This document shows, piece after piece, positions 54,761 to 63,433 of a DNA stretch of 64,000 bases. Positions within the stretch are counted from its first letter, which is position 1. Each line of letters opens with the position of its first letter. Location: NCBI RefSeq assembly GCF_000812465.1, contig NZ_JWMA01000028.1:1-64000 (forward strand), in the 5' to 3' direction. This stretch comes from Cupriavidus sp. IDO (lineage in GTDB: Bacteria; Pseudomonadota; Gammaproteobacteria; Burkholderiales; Burkholderiaceae). The translations under genes and the position numbers were made by a program. The notes beneath the pieces were generated by a model that saw only the letters and a program-made list of their open reading frames with translations, was not told where the DNA came from and did no database searches.

Positions 54761-55195
54761 CTACCGATAGACCAGCACCGGGATCTTGCTATGCGTCAGA
54801 ACTTTTTGCGTCTCACTACCGATTAGCAACCCCTTCACGCCTCGTCGCCCGTGAGATGCCATCACAATCAGATCGCACTTCTCGCCTTCGGCCGTACGAA
54901 TGATGGCATCGTAGGGGTGATCATCGACAACATAGGTCGTGCTGCAGCGCACGCCAACGTTGCTGGCCTGGTGCTGGAGGCTTTCAAGATATCTCCGCGC
55001 TTCCTCCTTGGCCCCTCTTGTGTACTCTTCACGAGAATCACTGAGCGGCTCGACGTAGGAAAAGACGTGATAGTCCGGGCAAGCTCGGACTACGGTGATC
55101 TCGGCATTAGTCTCGCTAGCGATTTCCACAGCCTTGGTAAAGGCCGCTTCGGCCAATGGAGACCCATCGACCGCTACCAGAAGATGCTTGAACAT
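54761..55195 (-). CDS. Universal stress protein, UspA family
   Basis: A 144-residue protein of the UspA fold. It opens MFKHLLVAVDGSPLAEAAFTKAVEIA, and the nucleotide-binding tail is MASHGRRGVKGLLIGSETQKVLTHSKIPVLVYR, with the G-x2-G-x8-G-S pattern of ATP-binding Usp proteins (GVKGLLIGS). Between them lies a helix-strand region with CPDYHVFSYVEPLS. Upstream of the cupin gene on the same strand. Usp proteins of this type accumulate during growth arrest and stress. Confidence 0.92.
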   Translation of the reverse strand: MFKHLLVAVDGSPLAEAAFTKAVEIASETNAEITVVRACPDYHVFSYVEPLSDSREEYTRGAKEEARRYLESLQHQASNVGVRCSTTYVVDDHPYDAIIRTAEGEKCDLIVMASHGRRGVKGLLIGSETQKVLTHSKIPVLVYR

Positions 55196-55594
55196 CTTGC
55201 CCTCCTAGTGCACTGACAGATGCCTCACTTCAAGTGACGTGGCGTTGGCATGGAAGCTGCAAGTTCCACGGATTCCGGCCAGCCACCGATTACTGGGAAA
55301 TGCTTCTGATCAATGCAAGTTTAGGTGGCTAGCCCAGAAAGCGCAGGCTTCCACCGCCATGCCTGCCCGTTGTGCCATGACGATGCCTGTTGTTACCCAC
55401 GCGCGCGGTCGTGACATCGGGCCAGGATCCCGGAACACCTTCTGGTTTGCTGGCTGGCACACGCGGCGGTAGAATTTTTGCGGACCCCGCTGCTCTTCGC
55501 CGGCCAAAGAACAACTCGCGTACCGGATACCAATTCGCTCAATGAATGTGCAGCATCCGATTCATTTGAACGGGGGTAACCGACGAGGGAAACC
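55196..55594. other. Divergent spacer upstream of lactate permease
   Basis: No gene is supported in these 399 bases. It carries promoters for the stress-protein genes (minus strand) and for the permease (plus strand). An AACGGGGGTAACCG segment precedes the permease ATG, with GAGGGAAACC as its ribosome binding site. Confidence 0.5.
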
Positions 55595-57409
55595 ATGTAC
55601 CAGCAGACGTACGATCCGCTCGGGAACGTGTTCCTTTCCACAGTGGTGGCAGCGATCCCGATCCTTGTGCTCTTGTACTTCATCGCCCTGCATCGGCACC
55701 GCGATTCACAAGGCAACGTGCACCTCGGCATCTCCGCGCCCTATGCGGCGTTCTATGGCGTCATCGCAGCTTTCCTGGTCTCCTGCATCGTCTTCAGGAT
55801 GCCGCTTGCCTCCGCGGCGTCAGCCTTTGCGCTCGGGTCGCTGTCCGGCTTCCTGGGAATCATCTGGATCATCCTGGCCGCGATGTTCCTGTACACGATG
55901 ACCGTGGTAACGGGAAAGTTCGAGATTGTGAAGGAGTCCATCATCCATATCTCGTTCGATCGGCGGCTGCAGTGCGTGCTGATCGCGTTTTCATTCGGGG
56001 CGATCATCGAGGGAACCTCGGGCTTCGGGACGCCGGTGGCAATCGCCGGTGCGGTGATGGTTGGCTTGGGATTCAAGCCCTTCCAGTCCGCCGTCCTGAA
56101 TCTTCTGGCCAATACCGCGCCGGTCGCGTGGGGAGCAATTGGGACGCCGATCGTCACGCTGGCCGCGGTGAGCGGCCTGGACCAGGTCACGCTGTCCGCA
56201 ATGGCCGGCCGCCAACTGCCCTTTGTCTCGATCCTGGTCCCGTTCTGGCTTGTTGCCACGTTCGTGAAGATGGAAGGCGGCACCTGGAAGGAAGCATTCG
56301 AGGTGTGGCCGGCGGCGCTGTGCGCGGGGGCATCGTTCGCCGTCATCCAGTGGTTCGCGTCAGGAACCAACGAGTTCCACCTGATGACGGACGTGGTCTC
56401 CGGCGTCTTCTCGGTCATCTGCACTGCGCTGTTCCTGCGCTTTGTGTGGCATCCGAAGACACGCTTCCTGCTCAGGGCCGAGCGCGAGGCGCTGGCTATT
56501 GCCGGCAAGTCCAGCGCGACTGCCACAGTCGACAGTACCGAGTGGAAGTACTCGTACACGACCCGGGAGACAGTCTACGCATGGCTGCCCTGGGTGATCC
56601 TGATCCTTTGCTGCGCCATCTGGGGCATGCCGGAGTTTAAGAAGTATCTGAACAACCTGTTCTCCTCGGTCACGTTTTCCACAGCCCTGCTCGGCTCACC
56701 GTTCTCAGGAACGCTCTCGCTACCGGTCTGGGACATGCCGGCCCTGCACAACCTGGTGCAACGGATGCCGCCGGTGGCGCCGGTCAATGCCAAGCCGGAA
56801 GTGGCAAGGTTCACCATCAACTGGCTCTCGGCCGCCGGGACCGGCGTATTCGTGGCCGCGATCCTGTCCGGCCTGGTTCTCAGGCTGAGCGCGGCGCAAT
56901 GGAAAGCGGCTTTCGCCCAGACCCTCCAGCGCATGAAGATTCCGGTCCTGGTGATTGCGCAGGTCCTTGGACTCGGCTTCCTGACGCGGTACGCGGGTAC
57001 TGACGCGGTGCTCGGCCTCGCGTTCACCGGGGCCGGCTTCCTATATCCCTTCTTTGCCGCCTACCTGGGCTGGCTAGGCGTCTTCCTGACGGGCTCCGAC
57101 ACGGCTTCCAATGCCCTGTTCGGTAGCCTGCAGCGAATCACTGCCCAACAACTCAATTTGAATCCGATCCTGATCGTCGCCACGAACTCGACCGGTGGCG
57201 TGATGGGAAAAATGATCGACGCGCAGTCCATCATGGTGGCCTGCGCGGCATGCTATGACGAGCCAGAGGAGAGATCGCATGCGCTGGGACCGATCTTCCG
57301 CACGATTTTCTGGCACTCAATCGCCGGAGCCGCGGTTATCGGTCTGATAGCGCTTCTGCAAGCCTACGTCTTCCCGGGGATCATTCCGATACCACCGGTC
57401 GGAAAATGA
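55595..57409 (+). CDS. L-lactate permease, LctP family
   Basis: Imports lactate and related 2-hydroxy acids with protons. The 604-residue inner-membrane protein has about 12-14 hydrophobic segments. Family blocks are LTYDPLGN-like TYDPLGNVFLSTVVAAIPI at the start, SFGAIIEGTSGFGTPVAIAGAVMVGLGF (about 128-155), NTAPVAWGAIGTPI (about 170) and, near the end, FLTGSDTASNALFGSLQ (about 500) and IVATNSTGGVMGKMIDAQSIMVA, all typical of LctP/GlcA transporters. It is a little longer than E. coli LctP. No lactate dehydrogenase gene is beside it, so it appears to be a single-gene unit. Confidence 0.93.
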   Translation: MYQQTYDPLGNVFLSTVVAAIPILVLLYFIALHRHRDSQGNVHLGISAPYAAFYGVIAAFLVSCIVFRMPLASAASAFALGSLSGFLGIIWIILAAMFLYTMTVVTGKFEIVKESIIHISFDRRLQCVLIAFSFGAIIEGTSGFGTPVAIAGAVMVGLGFKPFQSAVLNLLANTAPVAWGAIGTPIVTLAAVSGLDQVTLSAMAGRQLPFVSILVPFWLVATFVKMEGGTWKEAFEVWPAALCAGASFAVIQWFASGTNEFHLMTDVVSGVFSVICTALFLRFVWHPKTRFLLRAEREALAIAGKSSATATVDSTEWKYSYTTRETVYAWLPWVILILCCAIWGMPEFKKYLNNLFSSVTFSTALLGSPFSGTLSLPVWDMPALHNLVQRMPPVAPVNAKPEVARFTINWLSAAGTGVFVAAILSGLVLRLSAAQWKAAFAQTLQRMKIPVLVIAQVLGLGFLTRYAGTDAVLGLAFTGAGFLYPFFAAYLGWLGVFLTGSDTASNALFGSLQRITAQQLNLNPILIVATNSTGGVMGKMIDAQSIMVACAACYDEPEERSHALGPIFRTIFWHSIAGAAVIGLIALLQAYVFPGIIPIPPVGK

Positions 57410-57926
57410 AGCATGAAGAGGAGATTCGACATAGACCAGCCGGCGTCCGTTGATCGGGCCACTCATTGTGGGAGAACAGCACTTTGTATATGTTGACTGG
57501 CAGCGTCGCACATTGAAGCTGCCAGCCAACTACCAACCGGCCAGCGTCTGGGAAGGCCGACCAACTGCCGGAGCGAATGTGTGCGCGGATGACCGTTGGA
57601 TCCGGATAACCGCCATCGAGGGAGCGAAGACTCGAACGGCGCAAAGGGGTCGGGCACGGTCGGTCTGCTCTCGAAAATGGCCGTCGCGTGCCCGCCCAAG
57701 CGGAGGGCACTGGCTGCAGTCGTTCGAACGAGCCAGGTCGGGTGCAAATCCGTCATCAAGGCGATTCGGTTGCGCAGGACAGACAAATACGGACCTACAA
57801 GGCCTGACGTATGGTCGGCCAGCAGGATGACAGAGCGAGGAAGCGCAGTAGCTTCAGCTCGTTCGCAGCTCGGGGTGGCGGGAGGCGACTCGCTACTGCT
57901 CCATGGCGTGACAGTTCGTCCTGCGG
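57410..57926. other. Intergenic region, no gene seen
   Basis: 517 bases between the permease and the NnrU-like gene, which ends here. ORFs present are short and unconserved in pattern. Confidence 0.5.
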
Positions 57927-58619
57927 CTACAGCCAATGCCAGATGCCCGCCGCCCGACCGGTGACTGGGGTATGTGCCCAAGTCGCTACGAGCCAGACGA
58001 CGAGGCCGCCCAGAAGCGCATGCAAGCCGAAGCCGCCCAGCCGGGCACGGCCAGCGACAATCGCCGCGAATGGCAAGTAGCTCGTCTTTGACTCCCATGC
58101 GGGCCAGAGATCCGGCTGGAGCCGCTCCTTCTTCCGGTCCTGCAATGCGGCGCCGACGAGTGCGAGGACGACAATAGCCGCTGCGACTATCATGTTCTTG
58201 GCCACCGGGAACACTGCGACGTGGCACAGCCCCCAGAGAGCGAACGACCACATCATAGGGTGGCGCGTCACCGCATACACGCCGCGCGCCGCTTCGGGGA
58301 ACGAGCCGGGCCGGCCGCCTGTCGGAAACGCCGGGTTGCGGATCAGAGAGCCCATCAGGAGGATCGACGCAATCAGCATGAACGCGGTCACAACCGCCCA
58401 AAGCCCGTTTCCTACCGGCCATAGTGGTGCCGAAAGGGGCGCCTTTCCATAGGCCATCACCATCCACCCGAGTGTCAAGACCGCAACCAGCGAATAGGCG
58501 CCCAGAAACCCCGCTTCGCCAAGTGCGCGGACCAACCGCCGGCGGAGCGGATGGGACAAGAGAAAGTGGCTGCCCACGAAGGCCACTGCCGCCGCCGCAA
58601 CTGCGTAAGTGCTTCCCAT
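57927..58619 (-). CDS. NnrU family membrane protein
   Basis: A 230-residue membrane protein with about six spans. It begins AVAAAAVAFVGSHFLLSHPLRRRLVRALGEAGFLGAYSLVAVLTL, the NnrU opening (SHFLLSH-P-x-R). GVYAVTRHPMMWSFALWGLCHV in the middle contains the conserved TRHPMMWSF motif, also seen in isoprenylcysteine-methyltransferase-like proteins. NnrU was named from nitrite/nitric oxide metabolism, but most members are uncharacterised. It stands alone, with no denitrification genes around, so no pathway can be assigned. Confidence 0.85.
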   Translation of the reverse strand: MGSTYAVAAAAVAFVGSHFLLSHPLRRRLVRALGEAGFLGAYSLVAVLTLGWMVMAYGKAPLSAPLWPVGNGLWAVVTAFMLIASILLMGSLIRNPAFPTGGRPGSFPEAARGVYAVTRHPMMWSFALWGLCHVAVFPVAKNMIVAAAIVVLALVGAALQDRKKERLQPDLWPAWESKTSYLPFAAIVAGRARLGGFGLHALLGGLVVWLVATWAHTPVTGRAAGIWHWL

Positions 58620-58850
58620 TACCCCGGCTCCTCAAGTCATATTGTCGGCTCACAGTACTGCGCTCATGTCGAGGCGCGGTACAGGAAATTCCACTGGCCC
58701 TCGATCTTGATTCAGTTTTCGTCCATCCGCCACTCTTGCACACCAGGTGTTGCGCTCGCGAAATGCCGCTTGCGAACAGCAGCAAGGCGTGATCACGCCG
58801 CGATGCCCGCCCGAATGCATTCACACGGACGTTCGAACGTCGGCCCACTT

Positions 58851-59012
58851 TCAGAAAACGGACCTTCGTGCCCCTTCGGCCAATGCCTCACAGAGATGGC
58901 CCGCGTGGCAGGCGCTGAGCGTCGAGGGCCGCGCGGAGCGGCTGCGCAAAGTCGCGCGGCGCATGACCGCAATGCCGCTGCCGGCACCAGTTACCAAGAC
59001 AACTTGCTTCAT
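58851..59012 (-). pseudogene. SDR gene fragment, N-terminal end
   Basis: Begins MKQVVLVTGAGSGIA, the cofactor-binding start of a short-chain dehydrogenase, then diverges at once from the SDR pattern (AVMRRATLRSRSARPS) and stops at 58851. This is an aborted copy, perhaps after an internal deletion. Confidence 0.6.
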
Positions 59013-59020
59013 GATCGAAC

Positions 59021-59207
59021 TCACTGTTCAGTGACGATTGATGGCTTCGAGGGTGCGCCCGGTCGGGCGACGCCGCCATTGACACGCAGGATCTGGCCGT
59101 TCACCCAGCCCGCATCAGGGCCAGCGAGAAACGACACCACGCCGGCAATGTCCTCCCAAGCGCCCACACAATGGATGGGTTGTGTGGGCGCCAGTTCCGG
59201 GTCGAGT
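59021..59207 (-). pseudogene. SDR gene fragment, C-terminal end
   Basis: Minus-strand frame ...PTQPIHCVGAWEDIAGVVSFLA followed by GPDAGWVNGQILRVNGGVA, the usual SDR C-terminus (a WVNGQ-x-LRVNGG ending), with a stop at 59021. It has no start and runs into the 3' end of the NmrA-type gene. It belongs to a different SDR than the fragment that follows it. Confidence 0.65.
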
Positions 59208-60089
59208 TTATGCTTCGAAGGCTTCGCGATTGGCCTCTACAAATTCAGCGACCGTCTGCGGCGCCCTGCCCGTGATCTCCTTAATGACGCCGTCAGTACC
59301 GGAGAAGATACCGTTCTGGTAGTCGACTGCGGTAGCCAGGAAATGCTGGATCACGAACTCCGGCAGGTTGTACTTCTCCAGATGCTCACGATATTGCTCA
59401 AGGGTCGATGGCGCATAGGTGATCTTGCGTCCCAGCACCTTGCCAATCTCCTCCGCGATTTCTTGCTGATTCAGCTCGACAGGGCCAAAGAGGGAATAGG
59501 TCTTGCCGATATGATCCGACGGTTCAGTAAGGATATTTGCGATCAGACGGGCCTGGTCCTCGGCGGCGATCGGTGCATGACGGCCGGCACCATAAGGCAA
59601 CGTGATCTTGCCTTCCTGCACGAGGGGATCGAGCACCCACGGAAAAATCAGCCACTCGGAGAAGTAGGTCGGGCGAATATGGACGGCCGGCACACCGGAC
59701 CAGTCGAGCACGCGCTCGGCGATCCAGTGATCGCGAGCAGCATGGCTCTCCGAATCGTCCCGCGCCGAGATTTGCGACATCTCGATGACGACCTCTACGC
59801 CGGCGCGCTTGGCGGCATCGGCAAAGTATGAGGTGGCCTGAATGTAGCCCGGACGAACCGGGTAGCAGAGATACGCTCCCGCAACGCCTTCCATGGCGCG
59901 AATCACGTCGTCGTGCTCGAGAAGGTCGCCCACGAAGATCTCTGCGCCTTCAGCGCGAAGCGCTGCGCTGCGCTCATCCTCCTGGTGTACGAATGCGCGA
60001 ACCGCGTGTCCCGCCTTGAGCAGAAATCTGGTGGTGTAGACGCCAGTCTTGCCGGTGGCGCCAGTGATGAGATATTTACGCTGTTCCAT
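59208..60089 (-). CDS. NmrA-type NAD(P)-binding protein (atypical SDR)
   Basis: A 293-residue protein of the NmrA/HSCARG-like atypical SDR group. The dinucleotide motif ITGATGKTGVYTTRFLLKAGHAVRAF lies at residues 5-30. It then has GDLLEHDDVIRAMEGVAGAYLCYPV, and PAVHIRPTYFSEWLIFPWVLDP with the NmrA-type substrate-side block. There is no Tyr-x3-Lys catalytic pair of classical SDRs. The ATG at 60089 has GGAGCAATTC upstream, so it is preferred to a TTG four codons earlier. The TetR regulator gene lies just upstream (34 bases) on the same strand, so the regulator and target form one operon. Substrate unknown. Confidence 0.9.
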   Translation of the reverse strand: MEQRKYLITGATGKTGVYTTRFLLKAGHAVRAFVHQEDERSAALRAEGAEIFVGDLLEHDDVIRAMEGVAGAYLCYPVRPGYIQATSYFADAAKRAGVEVVIEMSQISARDDSESHAARDHWIAERVLDWSGVPAVHIRPTYFSEWLIFPWVLDPLVQEGKITLPYGAGRHAPIAAEDQARLIANILTEPSDHIGKTYSLFGPVELNQQEIAEEIGKVLGRKITYAPSTLEQYREHLEKYNLPEFVIQHFLATAVDYQNGIFSGTDGVIKEITGRAPQTVAEFVEANREAFEA

Positions 60090-60123
60090 GAATTGCTCCA
60101 ATCTGTGAATGTGTCCGACAGGC

Positions 60124-60684
60124 TTACATCGCCCCGAGGTGCTGCTTCACATCCTCCAGAATCGCCGTTGAAGCGTCGGAATCTTCAACGACTCTTGACA
60201 TCGTTACGGCCCCAATCATGGCCGCCACTGCGAACACGGCCGACGACCTAGCCTGGCCGCCCATACGCTTGACCAGTACATCGACAAGTTCTTCAAAGCC
60301 TTGCGCGGCGGCTGCCCGTGTCTGCTCATCAGCCCTGGCGAGTTCGCTCCCCATTGCTGCCAGCGGACATCCGCCTGTCTGCGTGTCGCGGTGGTCCTCA
60401 GACACATAGGCATTGACGACAGCGGCAAGCCCGTTGTCCGCATCGCTATCCCGCGCGGCGGCCTCGAGCCCATCGATGACCTCGGTCATCGCCTGCGAAC
60501 ACGCTTCCGCGACCAGTTGATCCTTCGAAGAAAAATGCCGATAAAACCCACCCTGCGTGAGGCCTAATGGCAACATCACGTCGTTCAATCCCGTCGCCTG
60601 AATGCCGTGGAGTCGGAACTCTCGCGCTGCGGCCTCGACAATGCGTCGGCGGGTATCCGCTGCTTCAACCTTGGATTTGCGCAT
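60124..60684 (-). CDS. TetR-family transcriptional regulator
   Basis: A 186-residue repressor. The N-terminal helix-turn-helix is RRRIVEAAAREFRLHGIQATGLNDVMLPLGLTQGGFYRHFSSKDQLVAEA (residues 12-61). The C-terminal domain has TGGCPLAAMGSELARADEQTR, typical of the YxaF/LmrA-like group. It is transcribed first, followed by the NmrA-type gene 34 bases later. An inverted repeat at 60726-60749, about 40 bases upstream of its start, is the probable operator, so the operon likely represses itself until an effector (often a quinone or other electrophile in this group) binds. Effector unknown. Confidence 0.92.
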   Translation of the reverse strand: MRKSKVEAADTRRRIVEAAAREFRLHGIQATGLNDVMLPLGLTQGGFYRHFSSKDQLVAEACSQAMTEVIDGLEAAARDSDADNGLAAVVNAYVSEDHRDTQTGGCPLAAMGSELARADEQTRAAAAQGFEELVDVLVKRMGGQARSSAVFAVAAMIGAVTMSRVVEDSDASTAILEDVKQHLGAM

Positions 60685-60725
60685 CAGCTTGCTCCGGATC
60701 GAGTGTGTGGTCGCTAACCATCTTA

Positions 60726-60749
60726 TTTAGATGGTAGGTAACATCTAAA
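60726..60749. promoter_or_regulatory. TetR operator candidate
   Basis: TTTAGATG and CATCTAAA form a perfect 8-bp inverted repeat with an 8-base spacer, placed 42-65 bases upstream of the TetR start codon. The overlapping CCATCT-ATTTAGATGG repeat extends the symmetry. Confidence 0.7.
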
Positions 60750-60939
60750 CCGAAGTCAAGGAAGAAACGGGAACCTTGCCGAAGGCATTCGGGACGCGAT
60801 ATTGCTCGATGCGCTGTTCGCCCGCCGCCAGGTTGATCCGCTTGACCGTATAGGGGATGTCCGCCTCGTCAAGCGCGATCGCGGCACGGATACAGTTGCC
60901 AGTCAATGCTCCATACAGCTCGATAGAACCGTCCGGCCC
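60745..60939 (-). pseudogene. Glutathione S-transferase gene fragment
   Basis: The minus strand reads IELYGALTGNCIRAAIALD, then EADIPYTVKRINLAAGEQR, then IEQYRVPNAFGKVPV, the N-terminal thioredoxin-like domain of a GST, ending at a stop (60745). There is no start codon (a stop lies just upstream at 60940-60942) and the C-terminal domain is missing. Its end merges with the TetR operator region. Confidence 0.7.
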
Positions 60940-60942
60940 TTA

Positions 60943-61242
60943 CTAAGTTACACCGGCGACATGCATCCCCTGACCGCCGAGCCTTCCGGTCCGACGTGGA
61001 AATCGCAATCAAGTCGGACGCGAGCCCCGTCACCCGGGCCGACCGGGAAATCGAGGCGGAACAAAGGGATACCTACAAAGGGTCACGAGTCATCGGCCAA
61101 TTCGCCAAGCGGGACACAAGTAGCAAGGGGGGGCGCGAAGTAGCATGGGAAGGACGACGACGTCTTGACCTAGGCCGCTGTCCTACGACCAAGCCGTGTG
61201 CGGAATATGGCATGCCAATTATGGAAGGAACATTTGTTCGGC
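60943..61242. other. Spacer, no gene seen
   Basis: 300 bases between the GST fragment and the antitoxin promoter. A short plus-strand ORF runs through but has no motif. Confidence 0.4.
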
Positions 61243-61264
61243 TGTGTCGTCTATGCTTGACACA
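61243..61264. promoter_or_regulatory. Inverted repeat upstream of the XRE antitoxin gene
   Basis: TGTGTC, 10 bases, GACACA, 22 bases before the ATG at 61286, with a TTGACA -35-like sequence overlapping the right arm. Antitoxins of this kind often repress their own operon through such sites. Confidence 0.5.
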
Positions 61265-61285
61265 TCCGATTTGGAGATTCTCGCC

Positions 61286-61789
61286 ATGAACCCCGCCCTC
61301 CTGGGTAATGCGATTCATCGCAAGCGGATTGCCCTTGGCCTGACCCAGCAGCGGCTGGCCGACATGGCCGAACTGTCGCGCCAGTCGCTCAACGGCATTG
61401 AGCATGGCACCGTCAATGCGACGCTCGAGACGCTCGGGCGGCTGATGGACGTGCTCGGCCTGGCGCTTGACGTGCACGATCCTGAAACCAGCCGCCAGGC
61501 CAGGGGCACGCCGACCCGCGCGCTGTGGATGGCCGTGAAGGGCGCAAACGTGAGCTACACGGGCGAGCTCACGCCCGAAGAACTCGAGCGGGCCCTGGCC
61601 ACCGGCGAGGTGCCGTCGGAGTTTCGGCCGCAAGTCGCCCAGGTCCTGGATGAGGCGCCACTGCAACTCGTCACGAAGGTGGTGGCCGAGGTGGCGGCGA
61701 AGCAGCACCGGAAACCGGCCGAGATCTGGAAAAACCTCAGGCGGCTTGCGCAGTCTTTGACGGCGACACGCGGAGGGCTGTGGGCTTGA
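61286..61789 (+). CDS. XRE-family DNA-binding antitoxin-like protein
   Basis: A 167-residue protein with an N-terminal helix-turn-helix of the XRE/HipB type (NAIHRKRIALGLTQQRLADMAELSRQSLNGIEHGTVNATLETLGRLMDVLGLAL, about residues 8-61). The C-terminal half (GELTPEELERALATGEVPSEFRPQVAQVLDEAPLQLV) is a domain often found with nucleotidyltransferase toxins. The stop overlaps the TTG start of the following AbiEii-like frame by 4 bases, the layout of a toxin-antitoxin operon. The antitoxin frame is intact while the toxin frame is broken. An earlier ATG at 61254 would run over the operator repeat and is less likely. Confidence 0.85.
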   Translation: MNPALLGNAIHRKRIALGLTQQRLADMAELSRQSLNGIEHGTVNATLETLGRLMDVLGLALDVHDPETSRQARGTPTRALWMAVKGANVSYTGELTPEELERALATGEVPSEFRPQVAQVLDEAPLQLVTKVVAEVAAKQHRKPAEIWKNLRRLAQSLTATRGGLWA

Positions 61790-62223
61790 AGGTCGAGCTT
61801 CGGGGCGACGTCTGGGAAAGCCTGTTCCCGCACGCCTTCACGCTGATGGAGGAGGTCAGGAAGCACGGGGGCATCTAGCCGTTCTGGACCTTCGGGGGCG
61901 GGACGGTCCTGATGCTCCGGTAACACCATCGCTTTTCACGCGATATCGACCTCTTTGTACCGGACCCGCAATATCTAGGGTTCGTGACGCCCCGTCTGAG
62001 CGAGGCTGCAGAGGGCATCACGAGCGACTATGTGGAGCAGGGGAACTTCGTGAAGCTAGTCCTCGACGCCGGCGAAGTCGACGTCGTGGCCTCGTCCAAC
62101 CTGACCGACGAGCCATTCGAGATCTGGGAGATCATGGGGCAGCCAGTCAAGGTGGAGACCCCATGGAAGCGACGGACGGGATCCGATTCCGTGGCGACAG
62201 GTGCACCGGACTTTCAAGCGTGA
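61786..62223 (+). pseudogene. AbiEii-type nucleotidyltransferase toxin gene with two in-frame stops
   Basis: From the TTG overlapping the antitoxin stop, one frame reads ...FTLMEEVRKHGGI, stop TAG (61876), PFWTFGGGTVLMLR, stop TAA (61921), HHRFSRDIDLFVPDPQYLGF, and on to EVDVVASSNLTDEPFEIWEIMG. The GG-x-VL and SRDIDLF motifs are the nucleotidyltransferase core of AbiEii/MenA-like toxins. After VKVETP the normal C-terminal part is replaced by unrelated sequence ending at 62223. The two stops and the missing tail make a functional toxin unlikely. Confidence 0.75.
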
Positions 62224-62234
62224 AAGCTGAAAAT

Positions 62235-62490
62235 GTGGCGAAACACTTTGCATTTCAACCTGGGCGTTGCACGCGAGGATATCGGCGCTCTGCAGTCAGC
62301 TCTGGCGGCATATGAACGATGCATCGAGCTTGCACCGGACGATGCCGATGCCCACTACAAGGCAGCGCGTTTGCATCAGGAGGTAGGCCACTTCCAGAAT
62401 GCGCTGCGGCACTTCGACGCGTTCTGGAGCTCGACCGTCCATAACGCCAAGTGGGTGGCCGCTCGATCAAGCGGTCACCAGCCCTTCTAG
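62235..62490 (+). pseudogene. TPR-protein gene fragment
   Basis: Reads HFNLGVAREDIGALQSALAAYERCIELAPDD, ADAHYKAARLHQEVGHFQNALRHFDAF, two tetratricopeptide units, then leaves the pattern (WSSTVHNAKW) and stops. No proper start or larger protein around it. Probably the tail of a TPR-containing regulator or scaffold left behind by deletion. Confidence 0.6.
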
Positions 62491-63078
62491 AGCGGACTAT
62501 CGAGCGCGGCCAGCCGCGGCATTGGTGCCGCGCCGTCATGAGCAACGGCGATGCCGTTCGGACGCCATTTCTGGCTGGCCACCCCGTCGAATGGTACGCC
62601 TTCCAAAAGGACGTACAGATCACTTAGTGCAAGAGCTGCGTAGATCATTTTCATGCTTGAAAATGATGGCTCCACTTTCCTGTTGTGCCGCGGGAGCCTT
62701 CTCTTGGGGGAAATGGGTATTAAATTTGGGTTAATTCAGACTTGGGAATTTCTTTCGGCGCCGTATCATGCCTGGGCAGTCCTGCTACCGTCCGCGTCGC
62801 CGCCTCTCTGGTGACGCGGGCTCTTTTTCGGGTGAGCGCCCCTTGTGGACAGGCCGATTGCCTAGCACGGGCGACTAGACGAGACTGGGCACGGGAAACT
62901 CACCAGTTGCCCGATTTCCTTCATGGACGTTCTGCGGCTCTCTGCTACCGGTCGAGAGCCGTCTCTTCCCCGGCCCTCGACCGACGCGCTGCCGCCTGCC
63001 CGGTCACATTGACACGTACAGTCTCGTGGAGAGTCGATTGAGTCGTCGTCGTTCAAGGGACGACGCGCGTGCAATCGT
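62491..63078. other. Gene-poor stretch between TPR and H-NS fragments
   Basis: No supported gene in 588 bases. A minus-strand ORF at 62487-62675 has no recognisable motif. Confidence 0.45.
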
Positions 63079-63342
63079 TCATGCCTGCTGGATAAGGAAA
63101 CGCTCGGGCCGTTTGCCCAGCCACGCCGGCGTCCGGCCACGTCCCGACCAGGTTTTGCCAGTTTTGGGATCCATGTACTTCGGCGGCAGCGGCGCTTTCT
63201 CGGTGGCCGCGGACGCTGTACTTGCGGGCCGGCCCCGACGACGACGCGGCGCCACGTCTTCCGGCGACAGGCTATACCGAACCATCAGCTCGTGCGCACA
63301 CCGGATTCCGCGAGAGGCATCCCGGCCTCGACTGTCCGTGCA
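63079..63342 (-). pseudogene. H-NS family gene fragment (N-terminus lost)
   Basis: The minus frame reads ...RGIRCAHELMVRYSLSPEDVAPRRRRGRP, then KAPLPPKYMDPKTG, KTWSGRGRTPAWLGK, an almost complete H-NS C-terminal DNA-binding half. Upstream the frame is closed by a stop at 63343-63345 and the N-terminal coiled coil is missing. An internal ATG at 63285 could give a 68-residue DNA-binding stub. Confidence 0.65.
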
Positions 63343-63433
63343 TCATTCCACGATTTCGTTCGCACCCCGACAGGCAAATTGACATGCCGTCATGCCCGCG
63401 ACGATCGTCGGCCAACCTGTCGAGGAGAATGTA

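Noticed and set aside
57463-58848. 461-residue minus-strand ORF
   Set aside because: Other-frame shadow of the NnrU-like gene and its spacers; composition unlike a protein.
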